From assembly GCA_020049015.1 (NCBI GenBank), contig JAIFLP010000062.1, forward strand, positions 1 through 32,523: DNA of 32,523 nt, read 5' to 3'. The stretch comes from Bacteroidota bacterium. GTDB taxonomy: Bacteria > Bacteroidota > Bacteroidia > Bacteroidales > DTGW01. The notes below the pieces were generated by a model. The model saw nothing but the letters and a program-made list of their open reading frames with translations. It was not told where the DNA came from and did no database searches. The position numbers and the translations under genes were made by a program. Positions 1 through 7,661 of the stretch are shown here, in pieces. Each line of letters begins with the position of its first letter. Positions within the stretch are counted from its first letter, which is position 1.

Positions 1-76
1 GAAAATTATTGATATCACAAATTTGTTAGGGTGCATAAGAAAAAACGATTCCGACTGCGATTTTTTAATAAAATAT

Positions 77-107
77 TTTGATTTAGTTATCCTTTAAGAT
101 AACTTTG
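77..107 (+). promoter_or_regulatory. Promoter of the higBA-like pair with overlapping inverted repeat
   Basis: TTTG at 77-80 is followed after 19 bases by TAACTTTG at 100-107, an exact match to the Bacteroidota -33/-7 consensus (TTTG / TAnnTTTG). The -7 box ends only 4 bases before the toxin ATG, so the transcript should be leaderless or nearly so. A perfect 7-base inverted repeat, AGTTATC at 85-91 and GATAACT at 98-104, overlaps the -7 element. It is a natural operator candidate for autorepression by the downstream XRE antitoxin. The promoter match is direct; the operator role is inferred. Confidence 0.65.
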
Positions 108-111
108 CATC

Positions 112-447
112 ATGGCAAGACAAATAATATTTCACAGAGACTATTTCTTGGATTTTTATAAAAGCCTTGATGTTAAGGTTAAAACAAAAATTCAATATGT
201 ATTTGAATTGATAAAACAGGTAGATAGAGTTCCTGAAAAATTTCTTGCCCCAATGACTGGATATGATGGATTATTTGAGATTAGAATTGAATTTCAGTCA
301 AATATTTATCGGGTATTCAGTTGTTTCGATAAGGGACAATTGGTTGTTTTATTAAATGGATTTCAAAAAAAGACACAGAAAACGCCAAAAGATGAGATAG
401 AAAGAGCGATGCGATTAAAAAATGAATATTTTCAACTTAAAAAATAA
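112..447 (+). CDS. higB: RelE/HigB-type toxin (phage Gp49-like family)
   Basis: This 111-residue basic protein resembles the HigB/Gp49 branch of the RelE superfamily, whose members are ribosome-dependent mRNA interferases. Family-like features are a helical N-terminal half with a VPEKFLAPMTGYDGLFEIRI-type stretch at about residues 40-60, a strand containing NIYRVFSCF, and the closing LLNGFQKKTQKTPKDEIERA segment that is very typical of Gp49-like toxins. Length is normal for the family. It begins directly at its promoter and ends 5 bases before an XRE gene, the toxin-first order characteristic of HigBA. Substrate specificity cannot be read from the sequence. The toxin looks intact. Confidence 0.85.
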   Translation: MARQIIFHRDYFLDFYKSLDVKVKTKIQYVFELIKQVDRVPEKFLAPMTGYDGLFEIRIEFQSNIYRVFSCFDKGQLVVLLNGFQKKTQKTPKDEIERAMRLKNEYFQLKK

Positions 448-452
448 TAATT

Positions 453-752
453 ATGGATAAGTATAGCGGAATTAAGACTTTTGACGAGTTGATAGAAACT
501 GAACATGGAAAACTCGGTACAGAAAGCAGAAATGAGTATGAAGAACGAGCGCAAATGTTTATTGTAAGTGAGATGCTGAAAGAAGCAAGAAAGGATGCTA
601 ATATGACTCAAGAACAATTAGCCGTAAAAGCTGGAACGAAAAAGAGTTATATTTCAAAGATAGAGAATGCTAAAGGAAATATTCAACTATCTACCTTGAT
701 AAGGATATTTGAAAAAGGATTGAATCGTAGAGTTGGATTGACATTTTTATAA
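453..752 (+). CDS. higA: HigA-type XRE antitoxin
   Basis: A 99-residue protein with a C-terminal helix-turn-helix of the HTH_3/XRE family at about residues 45-95; TQEQLAVKAGTKKSYISKIE is the textbook first half of the fold. The N-terminal 40 residues form an acidic extension (DKYSGIKTFDELIETEHGKL) expected to contact the toxin. It lies 5 bases after the toxin gene, so the two are co-transcribed. By family precedent it neutralises the toxin and represses the shared promoter; the inverted repeat at 85-104 is the likely site. Nothing suggests degeneration. Confidence 0.85.
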   Translation: MDKYSGIKTFDELIETEHGKLGTESRNEYEERAQMFIVSEMLKEARKDANMTQEQLAVKAGTKKSYISKIENAKGNIQLSTLIRIFEKGLNRRVGLTFL

Positions 753-1110
753 TAATTACGCACCTTAACAACGGGTAATAAAACATGCCGGTTTTGTAGG
801 TTATTGAGCATTTCATCTCGCATCAAATTTTGTATCGTTGGATAGAGATGTAGTTCCGAAGTTCGGCACGAATTTATGCCCGCGAACGATAGGAAATATT
901 TTGTTTGGACGGGCGGAAAAATGGGATATGGAAACAAATCAAAAATATATTTTGCTGATAAATTATTCAACTATACTCATAAACTTATAGTTATTCATAT
1001 TATAGCAAAAGGCAAATTGAAATATTTAATAGAATCATGATTTTTACTCCGAGAGGCTGAAAATGTTTTTGTATATTTGGTTATCAGTTATTGGATCAAA
1101 TTATGTAGAT
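753..1110. other. Intergenic stretch with long imperfect hairpin
   Basis: No convincing gene in either strand; the reverse-strand ORF here has no recognisable fold. Positions 766-891 can be folded into an imperfect hairpin. The outer part AACAACGGGTAATAAA (768-783) faces TTTATGCCCGCGAACG (873-888). CATGCCGG and CGGCACG pair with mismatches, and the inner CATCTC (814-819) pairs exactly with GAGATG (845-850), leaving a loop of about 25 bases. The shape and size recall integron attC-like or other mobile hairpins, but the canonical attC core boxes are not clean. Confidence 0.4.
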
Positions 1111-1457
1111 ATGGAATGTGAAAAAATTAAATCTCTTGATGATTTTTATCAATCTCTAAACGGCATGCCGATAACTAAAGAAAACGCAATATATAGAGGT
1201 CAGTCAAATATAGAATGGCCTTTAAAACCGAAATTACTAAGACAAAATGTAAGTAATGATCACGAAATATTTGAAAAAACTTTTTTTGTGCCCTTTCATC
1301 AAGATATAAACATACCGTTTCTCGAAAATAAAGATCCTCTAGTGATGGTAATGGTTTTACAGATCATGATGAATATTATTTGCAATAAATATTGAGAAGG
1401 CTTATGTGTTCTTTGATAATGAAAAATATGATATTGAAAATTTATGTATTAATGGTC
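1111..1457 (+). pseudogene. FRG-domain protein remnant
   Basis: From the ATG at 1111 the first 60 residues match the N-terminal half of the FRG domain, including the defining NAIYRGQSNIEWPLKPKLLR motif at about residues 27-46. After roughly position 1320 the frame loses similarity and stops at 1395. A different frame from 1391 encodes IEKAYVFFDNEKYDIENL, which looks like the later part of such a protein. The central FRG core (the usual W..AQH.G..TRLLDWT region) is absent, so this is a deletion plus frameshift relic. The second piece runs into the end of the convergent restriction gene. FRG proteins are common in defence islands; their biochemical role is not established here. An ATG at 1063 would add 16 residues without support. 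Confidence 0.6.
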
Positions 1458-4124
1458 TTATTTGCTTAAATAAATCAAAAATTTATTTGCCAAATATTTA
1501 AAACCTGAGGTACGACTTACTTCATTGTGTGGGATTAGCAAGTATTTCCATGCTTTGCCTTCGTTTTGTAAGGTGTACTCGGTTGCGTGTTTGCAATAGC
1601 GAACGGCAGCTTCTTTTTTGGCAACAACGCTTTGTTCTTCGGTTTGGTCGGAACGTTTTACTTCAATCATGTATATGGTTGAGGGGGTTTCGACTACAAA
1701 ATCGGGTTCGTAGCGTTTTGAGTTGTTGTCCCAATAAATACGGAACTGGTTAGGTGCCGGACGCATCCACTTTAATACGTCTTTATCGTTGTCTAAAACA
1801 AACGAAAGGTCTTGTTCGGCTTTGCTGTCAAATTTATAATCGAAGTGACAGGCTTTCTCAAAACCTCTGAAAACGTATTTAGGTATGTTTTTTGTCGGGT
1901 TTATAATATCCCGATAATCTCGATAACCTTTATTGACTAATGCTGAAAAACTCCATTGCTCGATACGCACAAAGGGGAATACCTTTGGGTCAATATATTC
2001 GGGTGTTGAAAGAACAAAATGTTCTTTCATTTGCGTGTAAATCTTTTCGGCAATAGCTGTTTTGAATTGATAAACCGTAAGGTTTAGTTCTTTGTCGTTG
2101 GGTATATTGTTTTTGAGGGCTTCGAAAGCTTGTGAAGCCAATTGATATAAAAGGTCTGAATTGTCGTCGTAATCTATTTCGGGATAGTTGATAAGCTCGG
2201 CAATGATTAATTTAACTGGATTGCCATACGAACCGCTGGCTTTGGCTTTGAGGGTTTCGACATTGCGACCGTCACGTAAATCCATACGGATAATTTCCTG
2301 CTCTAATGCTGTATAATTGATGCCTGAAATATCTAAAGTGAATGAATTAAACGAAGCGATAACGTCGCCTTGAACCAAGTCCATACGTGGAATTTCGATG
2401 ATATTGTTTTTGTATTCCGTAACCATTTTCTCGTAAATGGCTTCGGCTTCTTCTACAATTTGTTTTGCAAACATATTGAGCTGACCTGTATTTAAGTTTT
2501 GCTCAACCTGACGGATAACCTTACGTTTTACTTCTTCTTTGTTTAAATCTTCAACTTTGCGAACGCCCTGCATGGTATTAAAATCGGGCAATACATTTAT
2601 GATTGCTTTTTTTGCATCTAATGTATTTTGCGCCTTCTGCTTCTTTTCGGGTTCTGCAATTTTGTGAATTTCCTTTTGCTCGTCCTCAAATTTGGTTTGA
2701 ATGGATTCTTTGGCAACCACCACTTCTGTTTTTTCTTTTAAATCGGTTTCATCGATTTCGATGAAACTCATTTTGTTCAGTACTGAATTTGGGTCTTTCG
2801 CTGCGTGAGCAACAATGGTAAGTTTATCAATTTTATCGTCGCCGGTACGTTTGCCCTCGTAAGGTAAGCGTAAACCACGACCAATGGTTTGCTCGACCAA
2901 AATACTGGCATTGGCTGCACGAAGTGGAACAATGGTATAAAGATTGGTTACGTCCCAACCTTCTTTTAGCATGTTTACGTGTATTACAATTTCAATTTTA
3001 TTATCGGGATGCTCTAAACTAAGGAATTGCGGAGCAATGAAATCGTCGTTTTTGGTTGATGAATCGATTTGCAGAGCTTTATCTTTGTATTGACCTTCGA
3101 AGAAATCGTCGGAATTTACAAGCTCGTGTATTTCGTTGGCGTGGCTAATGTCTTTACAAACCACTAAAATGAATGGTTTTACCAGTTTTATATTGTTGTT
3201 GGCTGCGTATATTTCGAGTTCATTTTTGGTGTCCTGATGAATACTGATTGCATCTTCGAGTTTGATAATTTCAATTTCCCGTTCGGACATTCCTTTGGAA
3301 TTGAAATTTTTGCGTGTAGCAATTGCAGGACTTTTTACATATTTTTTATCGTCCAAAGCCTGTGCCAAGGAGTATTCGTACACCACGTTGCGGAACGCAA
3401 CGCCATCCTGACCAATAGGGGTTGCGGTAAGTTCTAAGCCAAGAACGGGCTTTAGCTCGTTTATGGCGTTTTTACTGGCATCGCCGTGGTAACGGTGTGC
3501 CTCGTCCATAAGAATTACCAAGTCGTCGAGTTTAGAAAGATATTCCCAATAGCTTTGTCCTAAATATTCTGATAGTCTTTTTATTTTAGGGGCTTTGCCT
3601 TTTTCTGCTCCACGGTTTGCCTCGGTGGTATCACGATTGAACTTTTGGATATTGAATATATTGATACGGATTTCCTGCTCGCTGAAAAGGCGACCTTGTT
3701 GTGCATAATTTTCGCCAGTAATAATGCGGGGTTGATTGTGTACAAACTCGGCAATACCATTGAACACATATTTGTAATAGGCAGGATTGCCAAAGTCTTC
3801 AATTAATTTTTCGTAGATGGTGCTGCCCGGAGCAAGGATAAAAAAGTTGCGTATGCCTTTTTGCAAATACAAATAGGTAATAAAAGCACCCATTAACCTT
3901 GTTTTACCTACCCCCGTAGCTATTGAAAAAGCAAGCGAAGGAAATTCACGCTCGAAATCGGTGCAGGTAGGAAATTTTTCTTTAACCTTTTGCAGTTCGG
4001 CAATCAAATCGACTTCTTTATTCAAGCTAAGTGTGTCGGATAGTTGTGCCACAATATCGAGCGAATCCTGCAAGGGTTCGCGGAGCGAAAGGCGTTGTTT
4101 AATGGAGTTGGCAGTATTATTCAT
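1458..4124 (-). CDS. Type III restriction enzyme, Res (helicase-nuclease) subunit
   Basis: An 888-residue superfamily 2 helicase fused to a C-terminal nuclease, the layout of type III Res subunits, which translocate or slide after Mod recognition and cut DNA. Visible motifs are Walker A ATGVGKT at 69-75, DEAH at 207-210, TATP at 233-236, MLKEGWDV at about 385-392 and EQTIGRGLRLP at 411-421. The nuclease is of PD-(D/E)XK type with PDF near 807 and IEVK near 820-823, preceded by the FDSKAEQDLSF helix; all expected catalytic residues are present. It is the last gene of the operon and its start overlaps the preceding 205-residue gene by 8 bases. Sampled base composition is higher in GC than the ATPase gene upstream, suggesting that Res and the ATPase pair have different histories. 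Its cognate methyltransferase is at 6004-7650. Confidence 0.9.
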   Translation of the reverse strand: MNNTANSIKQRLSLREPLQDSLDIVAQLSDTLSLNKEVDLIAELQKVKEKFPTCTDFEREFPSLAFSIATGVGKTRLMGAFITYLYLQKGIRNFFILAPGSTIYEKLIEDFGNPAYYKYVFNGIAEFVHNQPRIITGENYAQQGRLFSEQEIRINIFNIQKFNRDTTEANRGAEKGKAPKIKRLSEYLGQSYWEYLSKLDDLVILMDEAHRYHGDASKNAINELKPVLGLELTATPIGQDGVAFRNVVYEYSLAQALDDKKYVKSPAIATRKNFNSKGMSEREIEIIKLEDAISIHQDTKNELEIYAANNNIKLVKPFILVVCKDISHANEIHELVNSDDFFEGQYKDKALQIDSSTKNDDFIAPQFLSLEHPDNKIEIVIHVNMLKEGWDVTNLYTIVPLRAANASILVEQTIGRGLRLPYEGKRTGDDKIDKLTIVAHAAKDPNSVLNKMSFIEIDETDLKEKTEVVVAKESIQTKFEDEQKEIHKIAEPEKKQKAQNTLDAKKAIINVLPDFNTMQGVRKVEDLNKEEVKRKVIRQVEQNLNTGQLNMFAKQIVEEAEAIYEKMVTEYKNNIIEIPRMDLVQGDVIASFNSFTLDISGINYTALEQEIIRMDLRDGRNVETLKAKASGSYGNPVKLIIAELINYPEIDYDDNSDLLYQLASQAFEALKNNIPNDKELNLTVYQFKTAIAEKIYTQMKEHFVLSTPEYIDPKVFPFVRIEQWSFSALVNKGYRDYRDIINPTKNIPKYVFRGFEKACHFDYKFDSKAEQDLSFVLDNDKDVLKWMRPAPNQFRIYWDNNSKRYEPDFVVETPSTIYMIEVKRSDQTEEQSVVAKKEAAVRYCKHATEYTLQNEGKAWKYLLIPHNEVSRTSGFKYLANKFLIYLSK

Positions 4125-4734
4125 TTACGCTAAGCTTTATTCGTTTTGATGTAATAATTTTTGCTGAGTTACAACCTTTAATTCTAATCTTCTTTGTAAC
4201 AATTAAATTTTCAATACTCCATTCCTCTTTCACAAAAGAGAATAATGTGCTATTAAAATCGGACACAAGATTTGGAAATGAAATAATTGCATACACTAAT
4301 TGTTCCTTATCAATTATGTTTTTCTCTCTGAAATATTCTACTGTTGAAATAATTTGAGAAACCATTTTTTCGGGATAATTCAAGTCATCACGTATTCTGA
4401 ATGCAGCAGCTTCATTATTTGCATATTTGGTTTCAATTGTTAAAACCCAACTTTTACTATCAAATTCCGATGGAAAAGAAATGCATTCGCATTGACTTGC
4501 CTGTGAACCACGAGAAATCGGAAGTGCATTTTCTCCAAATGTATCTATCAAAATAGTTAATTCGTTTGCATTGTAAAGGCAAACACTATTTATTTCATTT
4601 TGCTTTATATTAAATATATCAACACCTTTAGTTTTGTCAATATCTTTCCAGTCAACAATGTGTATTTCAGGATAATTAACTTCTTGAAAAGTATGCTTTT
4701 CATTAGGAAGAGTTGCAAGAATTTTATCCTTCAT
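4117..4734 (-). CDS. Putative PD-(D/E)XK nuclease paired with an AAA ATPase
   Basis: A 205-residue protein not recognised as a named family. The central stretch QCECISFPSEFDSKSWVLTI then ETKYA gives the pattern E83, 17 residues, E101-T-K103. Q127 lies in the following helix (MVSQIISTVEYF). That spacing is what RecB-like PD-(D/E)XK nucleases show, with Glu in place of the usual first Asp. The N-terminal 70 and C-terminal 50 residues show no motif. Its start overlaps the ATPase gene by 11 bases and its end overlaps res by 8 bases, so translation is probably coupled to both. By analogy with two-gene ATPase-effector defence systems it could be the effector of the upstream ATPase. Fold assignment is inference; an inactive structural role is possible. 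Confidence 0.5.
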   Translation of the reverse strand: MKDKILATLPNEKHTFQEVNYPEIHIVDWKDIDKTKGVDIFNIKQNEINSVCLYNANELTILIDTFGENALPISRGSQASQCECISFPSEFDSKSWVLTIETKYANNEAAAFRIRDDLNYPEKMVSQIISTVEYFREKNIIDKEQLVYAIISFPNLVSDFNSTLFSFVKEEWSIENLIVTKKIRIKGCNSAKIITSKRIKLSVNE

Positions 4735-5992
4735 TGTTGCCTATTTTTAGATATGTCAACAAATCATAATACTCTTCCATAACATCATTCATAATACCAT
4801 TGAAGTAATGTTTACTAATAGTGCCGGTATCGTTATTTTTTATTTGACGTATGGTGCCTTTTCCATATTGAATTTCCCAAACAGAAACTAATTCAGGGTT
4901 AATCCATGAATATTTGCTTTGTAGTTCGTTTTGAACTTCTTTTGGAATATTATCTTTCACCAAACCACCCATCATGCAGTTATTTAAGGCATAAAGAACA
5001 TAAGGACTATGTGTAGTTATAATCAGCGTATGATTTCTATCTTTATCTGTTACCTTTTCCAACAGGTGATAGATTAATTCTTTTTGGGTTTCAGGGAATA
5101 GGTTTTGTTCAGGTTCTTCAATAATTACATTAGAAAAATGATAGTCAGTAGATAAGCCTATTTTGTTCCATATTTTTTCTTTTGTTTCTTCAAGTAATTT
5201 AGCATTAGAAGAATCCTCAGACTTATGTTGAAATTTTTGAGTTTTTAACATCCAGTCATAATCTGCATGCATACTTTCCGGTAATAATTCTCTAATGTAC
5301 TTTTCTTCAGCTGGGGAAGTGAATTTTTTTTGCAAATACAAGGCATTAAACATATATTCAGAAACAACAAGTAGCGGAATAATTGATTGTTGACCACTAG
5401 AAGACCGTTGTAATAATATCTTTTTCTTGTTTACTAATGTTAAAATATCCGACTTGGACTGACTATCATATTTGTAAGTTACGTCAATCGATTTCAATGG
5501 ACTAGGATATTCTTTATCTTTTGTAAGAGTTTCTTTGAAAGACATCCAATCTGTCAGAAAATTTATAATATTGTCGTAGCTATCACTGTACTTTTGTAAA
5601 TTGGGTATAGCCGCAGCAAAATTTCTTTCGGCTGGTATATACTCAATTTTTAAATTTTTGTACCTACTTGCATTTGCTTTAGGCATAATACTAGCTTCCC
5701 TCAAAATGCCTTTTACTTTGAAACTAATTTTCGTCCATTCACTTTCGTAGGTTATTTCCGATTTATCGGAAAAATACTCTTCATCCATCCTGTGGAATTT
5801 AAGTAAACCACTATAAAAATCGTATTCGCCACCGGTTAGAAGGTAATTTTTCTCGTACCAGCTACATTGGCTGCAAATTTTTGCAATGGTACTTTTACCA
5901 CTACTTTGAGGGCCCATGAATACATTGATTTTATTCAAATCGAATGTTGCTTCGGTTATTGGACCAATATTTTTAATTGTTAAACTTGCCAT
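4724..5992 (-). CDS. AAA_15/OLD-like ABC-type ATPase
   Basis: A 422-residue SMC/ABC-class ATPase without a TOPRIM domain. Walker A GPQSSGKST lies at 27-35, the IPAERNF element typical of AAA_15 proteins at about 119-124, the ABC signature SSSGQQ at 197-202, Walker B VIIEEPEQNLFP at 289-300, and the switch histidine in TTHSP at 326-330. The insert between Walker A and the signature is short, so there is no long coiled coil. OLD, GajA, PtuA and AriA are ATPases of this general type that sense phage or DNA ends and control an effector. Here the likely effector is the overlapping 205-residue protein. The gene starts 11 bases after mod. Sampled lines are about 28-32% GC, lower than res or the mod flanks, consistent with a later insertion into the operon. 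Confidence 0.85.
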   Translation of the reverse strand: MASLTIKNIGPITEATFDLNKINVFMGPQSSGKSTIAKICSQCSWYEKNYLLTGGEYDFYSGLLKFHRMDEEYFSDKSEITYESEWTKISFKVKGILREASIMPKANASRYKNLKIEYIPAERNFAAAIPNLQKYSDSYDNIINFLTDWMSFKETLTKDKEYPSPLKSIDVTYKYDSQSKSDILTLVNKKKILLQRSSSGQQSIIPLLVVSEYMFNALYLQKKFTSPAEEKYIRELLPESMHADYDWMLKTQKFQHKSEDSSNAKLLEETKEKIWNKIGLSTDYHFSNVIIEEPEQNLFPETQKELIYHLLEKVTDKDRNHTLIITTHSPYVLYALNNCMMGGLVKDNIPKEVQNELQSKYSWINPELVSVWEIQYGKGTIRQIKNNDTGTISKHYFNGIMNDVMEEYYDLLTYLKIGNNEG

Positions 5993-6003
5993 ATTCGTAT
6001 ATT

Positions 6004-7650
6004 TTAGAATAATGTTCCTTGAATGTTCTTATTGTCATTTATTTCCTGAACAGATATTTCAATATCCTCCGGTTCAATTTCTTCTGTTTCATCAACAGGC
6101 ATATTTACAATATTGAGGCTGTAATCTTCTTTACCAAATTCGCACCTGCCCAGCAGCATTTGAGGTATTTTTTTGATGGTTATATTGCTGTATTTGCCCT
6201 TACACTCGTTTTGAAAACTCTTGCAACAAATAAGCAAACTTTCGCCCGGTTGCATTTCTTCCTGTATTTGGTCGAGGCTTTCAACGGTAATAAATTGTGT
6301 GGTGGTATAAATAAAATCTTGCCCGCTGCTGGTACCCTGTTTCCAATACAAACTATCGTGGGGTTGGTATTTAAAACCTTCTTGCTTTGCCATTGCGGCG
6401 GCTAACATGGTGGGGTTGTATTGGCTATCAATTACCCAATTGCCGTATTTGTCTTTTTGTAACATGCTTGGGGCAAGGGTGTAAAACTTGAAGCCACCAC
6501 CGCCTTGCCAATCAACAGCTTTACTAATGCCGCCTTGCTCACCATCAACCACTTGTTTTAAGCGTGGAAAACAGTGTGTTTTTGCATGTTCTCCCAATTC
6601 AATTCCAATCCACCTGCGACCCATTTTGTGAGCAACTGCTGAGGTAGTTCCTGAACCGAGGAATGAATCGAGGACGAGGTCGCCAGAGTTTGAAGCAATT
6701 GTTAATACTCTTTCAATTAATCGCTCTGGCTTTGGGGTTTCAAAAGCATTTTCATTACCGAAGAGCTTATTAACTTCTTTTTTAGCCTCTTGATTATGTC
6801 CAACTTCACTATTCGGCCACCAAGTCCAAGCTGAAATTCCATTTATTTCACTTAGGTAAGTCTTTTTTCGAGGAACGGAATCACCATTTATTCCAAACCA
6901 AATTTTACCTTCTTTTTGTAATTCTAAAAATACTGGTTCAATATTTCGCCAGCAGGAACCAGCTCGTGGAGAATATTTTTTCCCTGAAGGTGTTGTTATT
7001 TCATACATTTGATTAGGTCTAAAACCTTTTGCCATGTAATCAGCCGAAACCCAAGGACCATTTGCATCATTGTCTGGGTTACTATATCTTTCTAATTGAT
7101 TATTAGATGATGGCAACATATTTAATTCCTTTTTGAAATCTTCAATACATTTTGCATAAACTAATATATGGTCATGTCCTGCACCTATTGTGGCTCTCAT
7201 ATCAGGTTGAATCCTTTTTTGCCATACAACGTTTGCAACAAAGTTTATTCTTCCAAAAATCTCATCACACATTACTTTGCAATAGTGAACCTCATTGTCG
7301 TCTAATGTAACCCAAATACTTCCATCATTTTTAAGAAGTGTTCGTAGTAATTCAAGTCTTGGTCTAATTAAATTCAACCAAAGCGAATGTTCTACGCCAT
7401 CATCATAATGTTCGAATGCATTGCCCGTATTGTAAGGCGGGTCAATATAAATACACTTTACTTTTCCTGCATAGTCTTGTTCGAGGGCTTTAAGTGCAAG
7501 TAGGTTGTCGCCATGTATGAGCATGTTTTCGCTCTTGGGGTCGCCGTAACTATATTCGGGATTCTCGATAAGGATACGTGGTTCGAGCTTTGGTTCATCG
7601 CCTTTGCCAATCCACGTAAGTTCGAGTTTTTGTAGTTTATTTTGAGACAT
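6004..7650 (-). CDS. Type III DNA adenine methyltransferase, Mod subunit
   Basis: A 548-residue beta-class N6-adenine methyltransferase: catalytic motif IV IDPPYNTG at 69-76 precedes the AdoMet-binding motif I DSFLGSGTTSAVA at about 328-340, the order of type III Mod proteins. The N-terminus (LELTWIGKGDEP) and MLIHGDNLLALKAL are also typical. The region at about residues 130-315 between the motifs should be the target-recognition domain; it is markedly AT-rich compared with the flanks, as seen when this domain is exchanged by recombination. The protein should methylate one strand of an asymmetric site and form the specificity complex with Res. It lies 11 bases after the abi gene and 11 bases before the ATPase gene. 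The recognition sequence cannot be predicted by reading. Confidence 0.92.
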   Translation of the reverse strand: MSQNKLQKLELTWIGKGDEPKLEPRILIENPEYSYGDPKSENMLIHGDNLLALKALEQDYAGKVKCIYIDPPYNTGNAFEHYDDGVEHSLWLNLIRPRLELLRTLLKNDGSIWVTLDDNEVHYCKVMCDEIFGRINFVANVVWQKRIQPDMRATIGAGHDHILVYAKCIEDFKKELNMLPSSNNQLERYSNPDNDANGPWVSADYMAKGFRPNQMYEITTPSGKKYSPRAGSCWRNIEPVFLELQKEGKIWFGINGDSVPRKKTYLSEINGISAWTWWPNSEVGHNQEAKKEVNKLFGNENAFETPKPERLIERVLTIASNSGDLVLDSFLGSGTTSAVAHKMGRRWIGIELGEHAKTHCFPRLKQVVDGEQGGISKAVDWQGGGGFKFYTLAPSMLQKDKYGNWVIDSQYNPTMLAAAMAKQEGFKYQPHDSLYWKQGTSSGQDFIYTTTQFITVESLDQIQEEMQPGESLLICCKSFQNECKGKYSNITIKKIPQMLLGRCEFGKEDYSLNIVNMPVDETEEIEPEDIEISVQEINDNKNIQGTLF

Positions 7651-7661
7651 ATATATTTAGC

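Noticed and set aside
766-891. True integron attC site
   Set aside because: The RYYYAAC/GTTRRRY core boxes are not clean at either end, and no integrase or cassette array is present. Kept only as a hairpin element.
683-970. 95-residue reverse-strand ORF in the gene-free stretch
   Set aside because: It overlaps the antitoxin end and follows the hairpin element; composition and lack of domain pattern suggest chance reading of a repeat.
4117-5992. PARIS, Gabija or Septu system
   Set aside because: No TOPRIM or DUF4435-like domain, no UvrD-like helicase partner and no HNH motif is visible in the partner protein.
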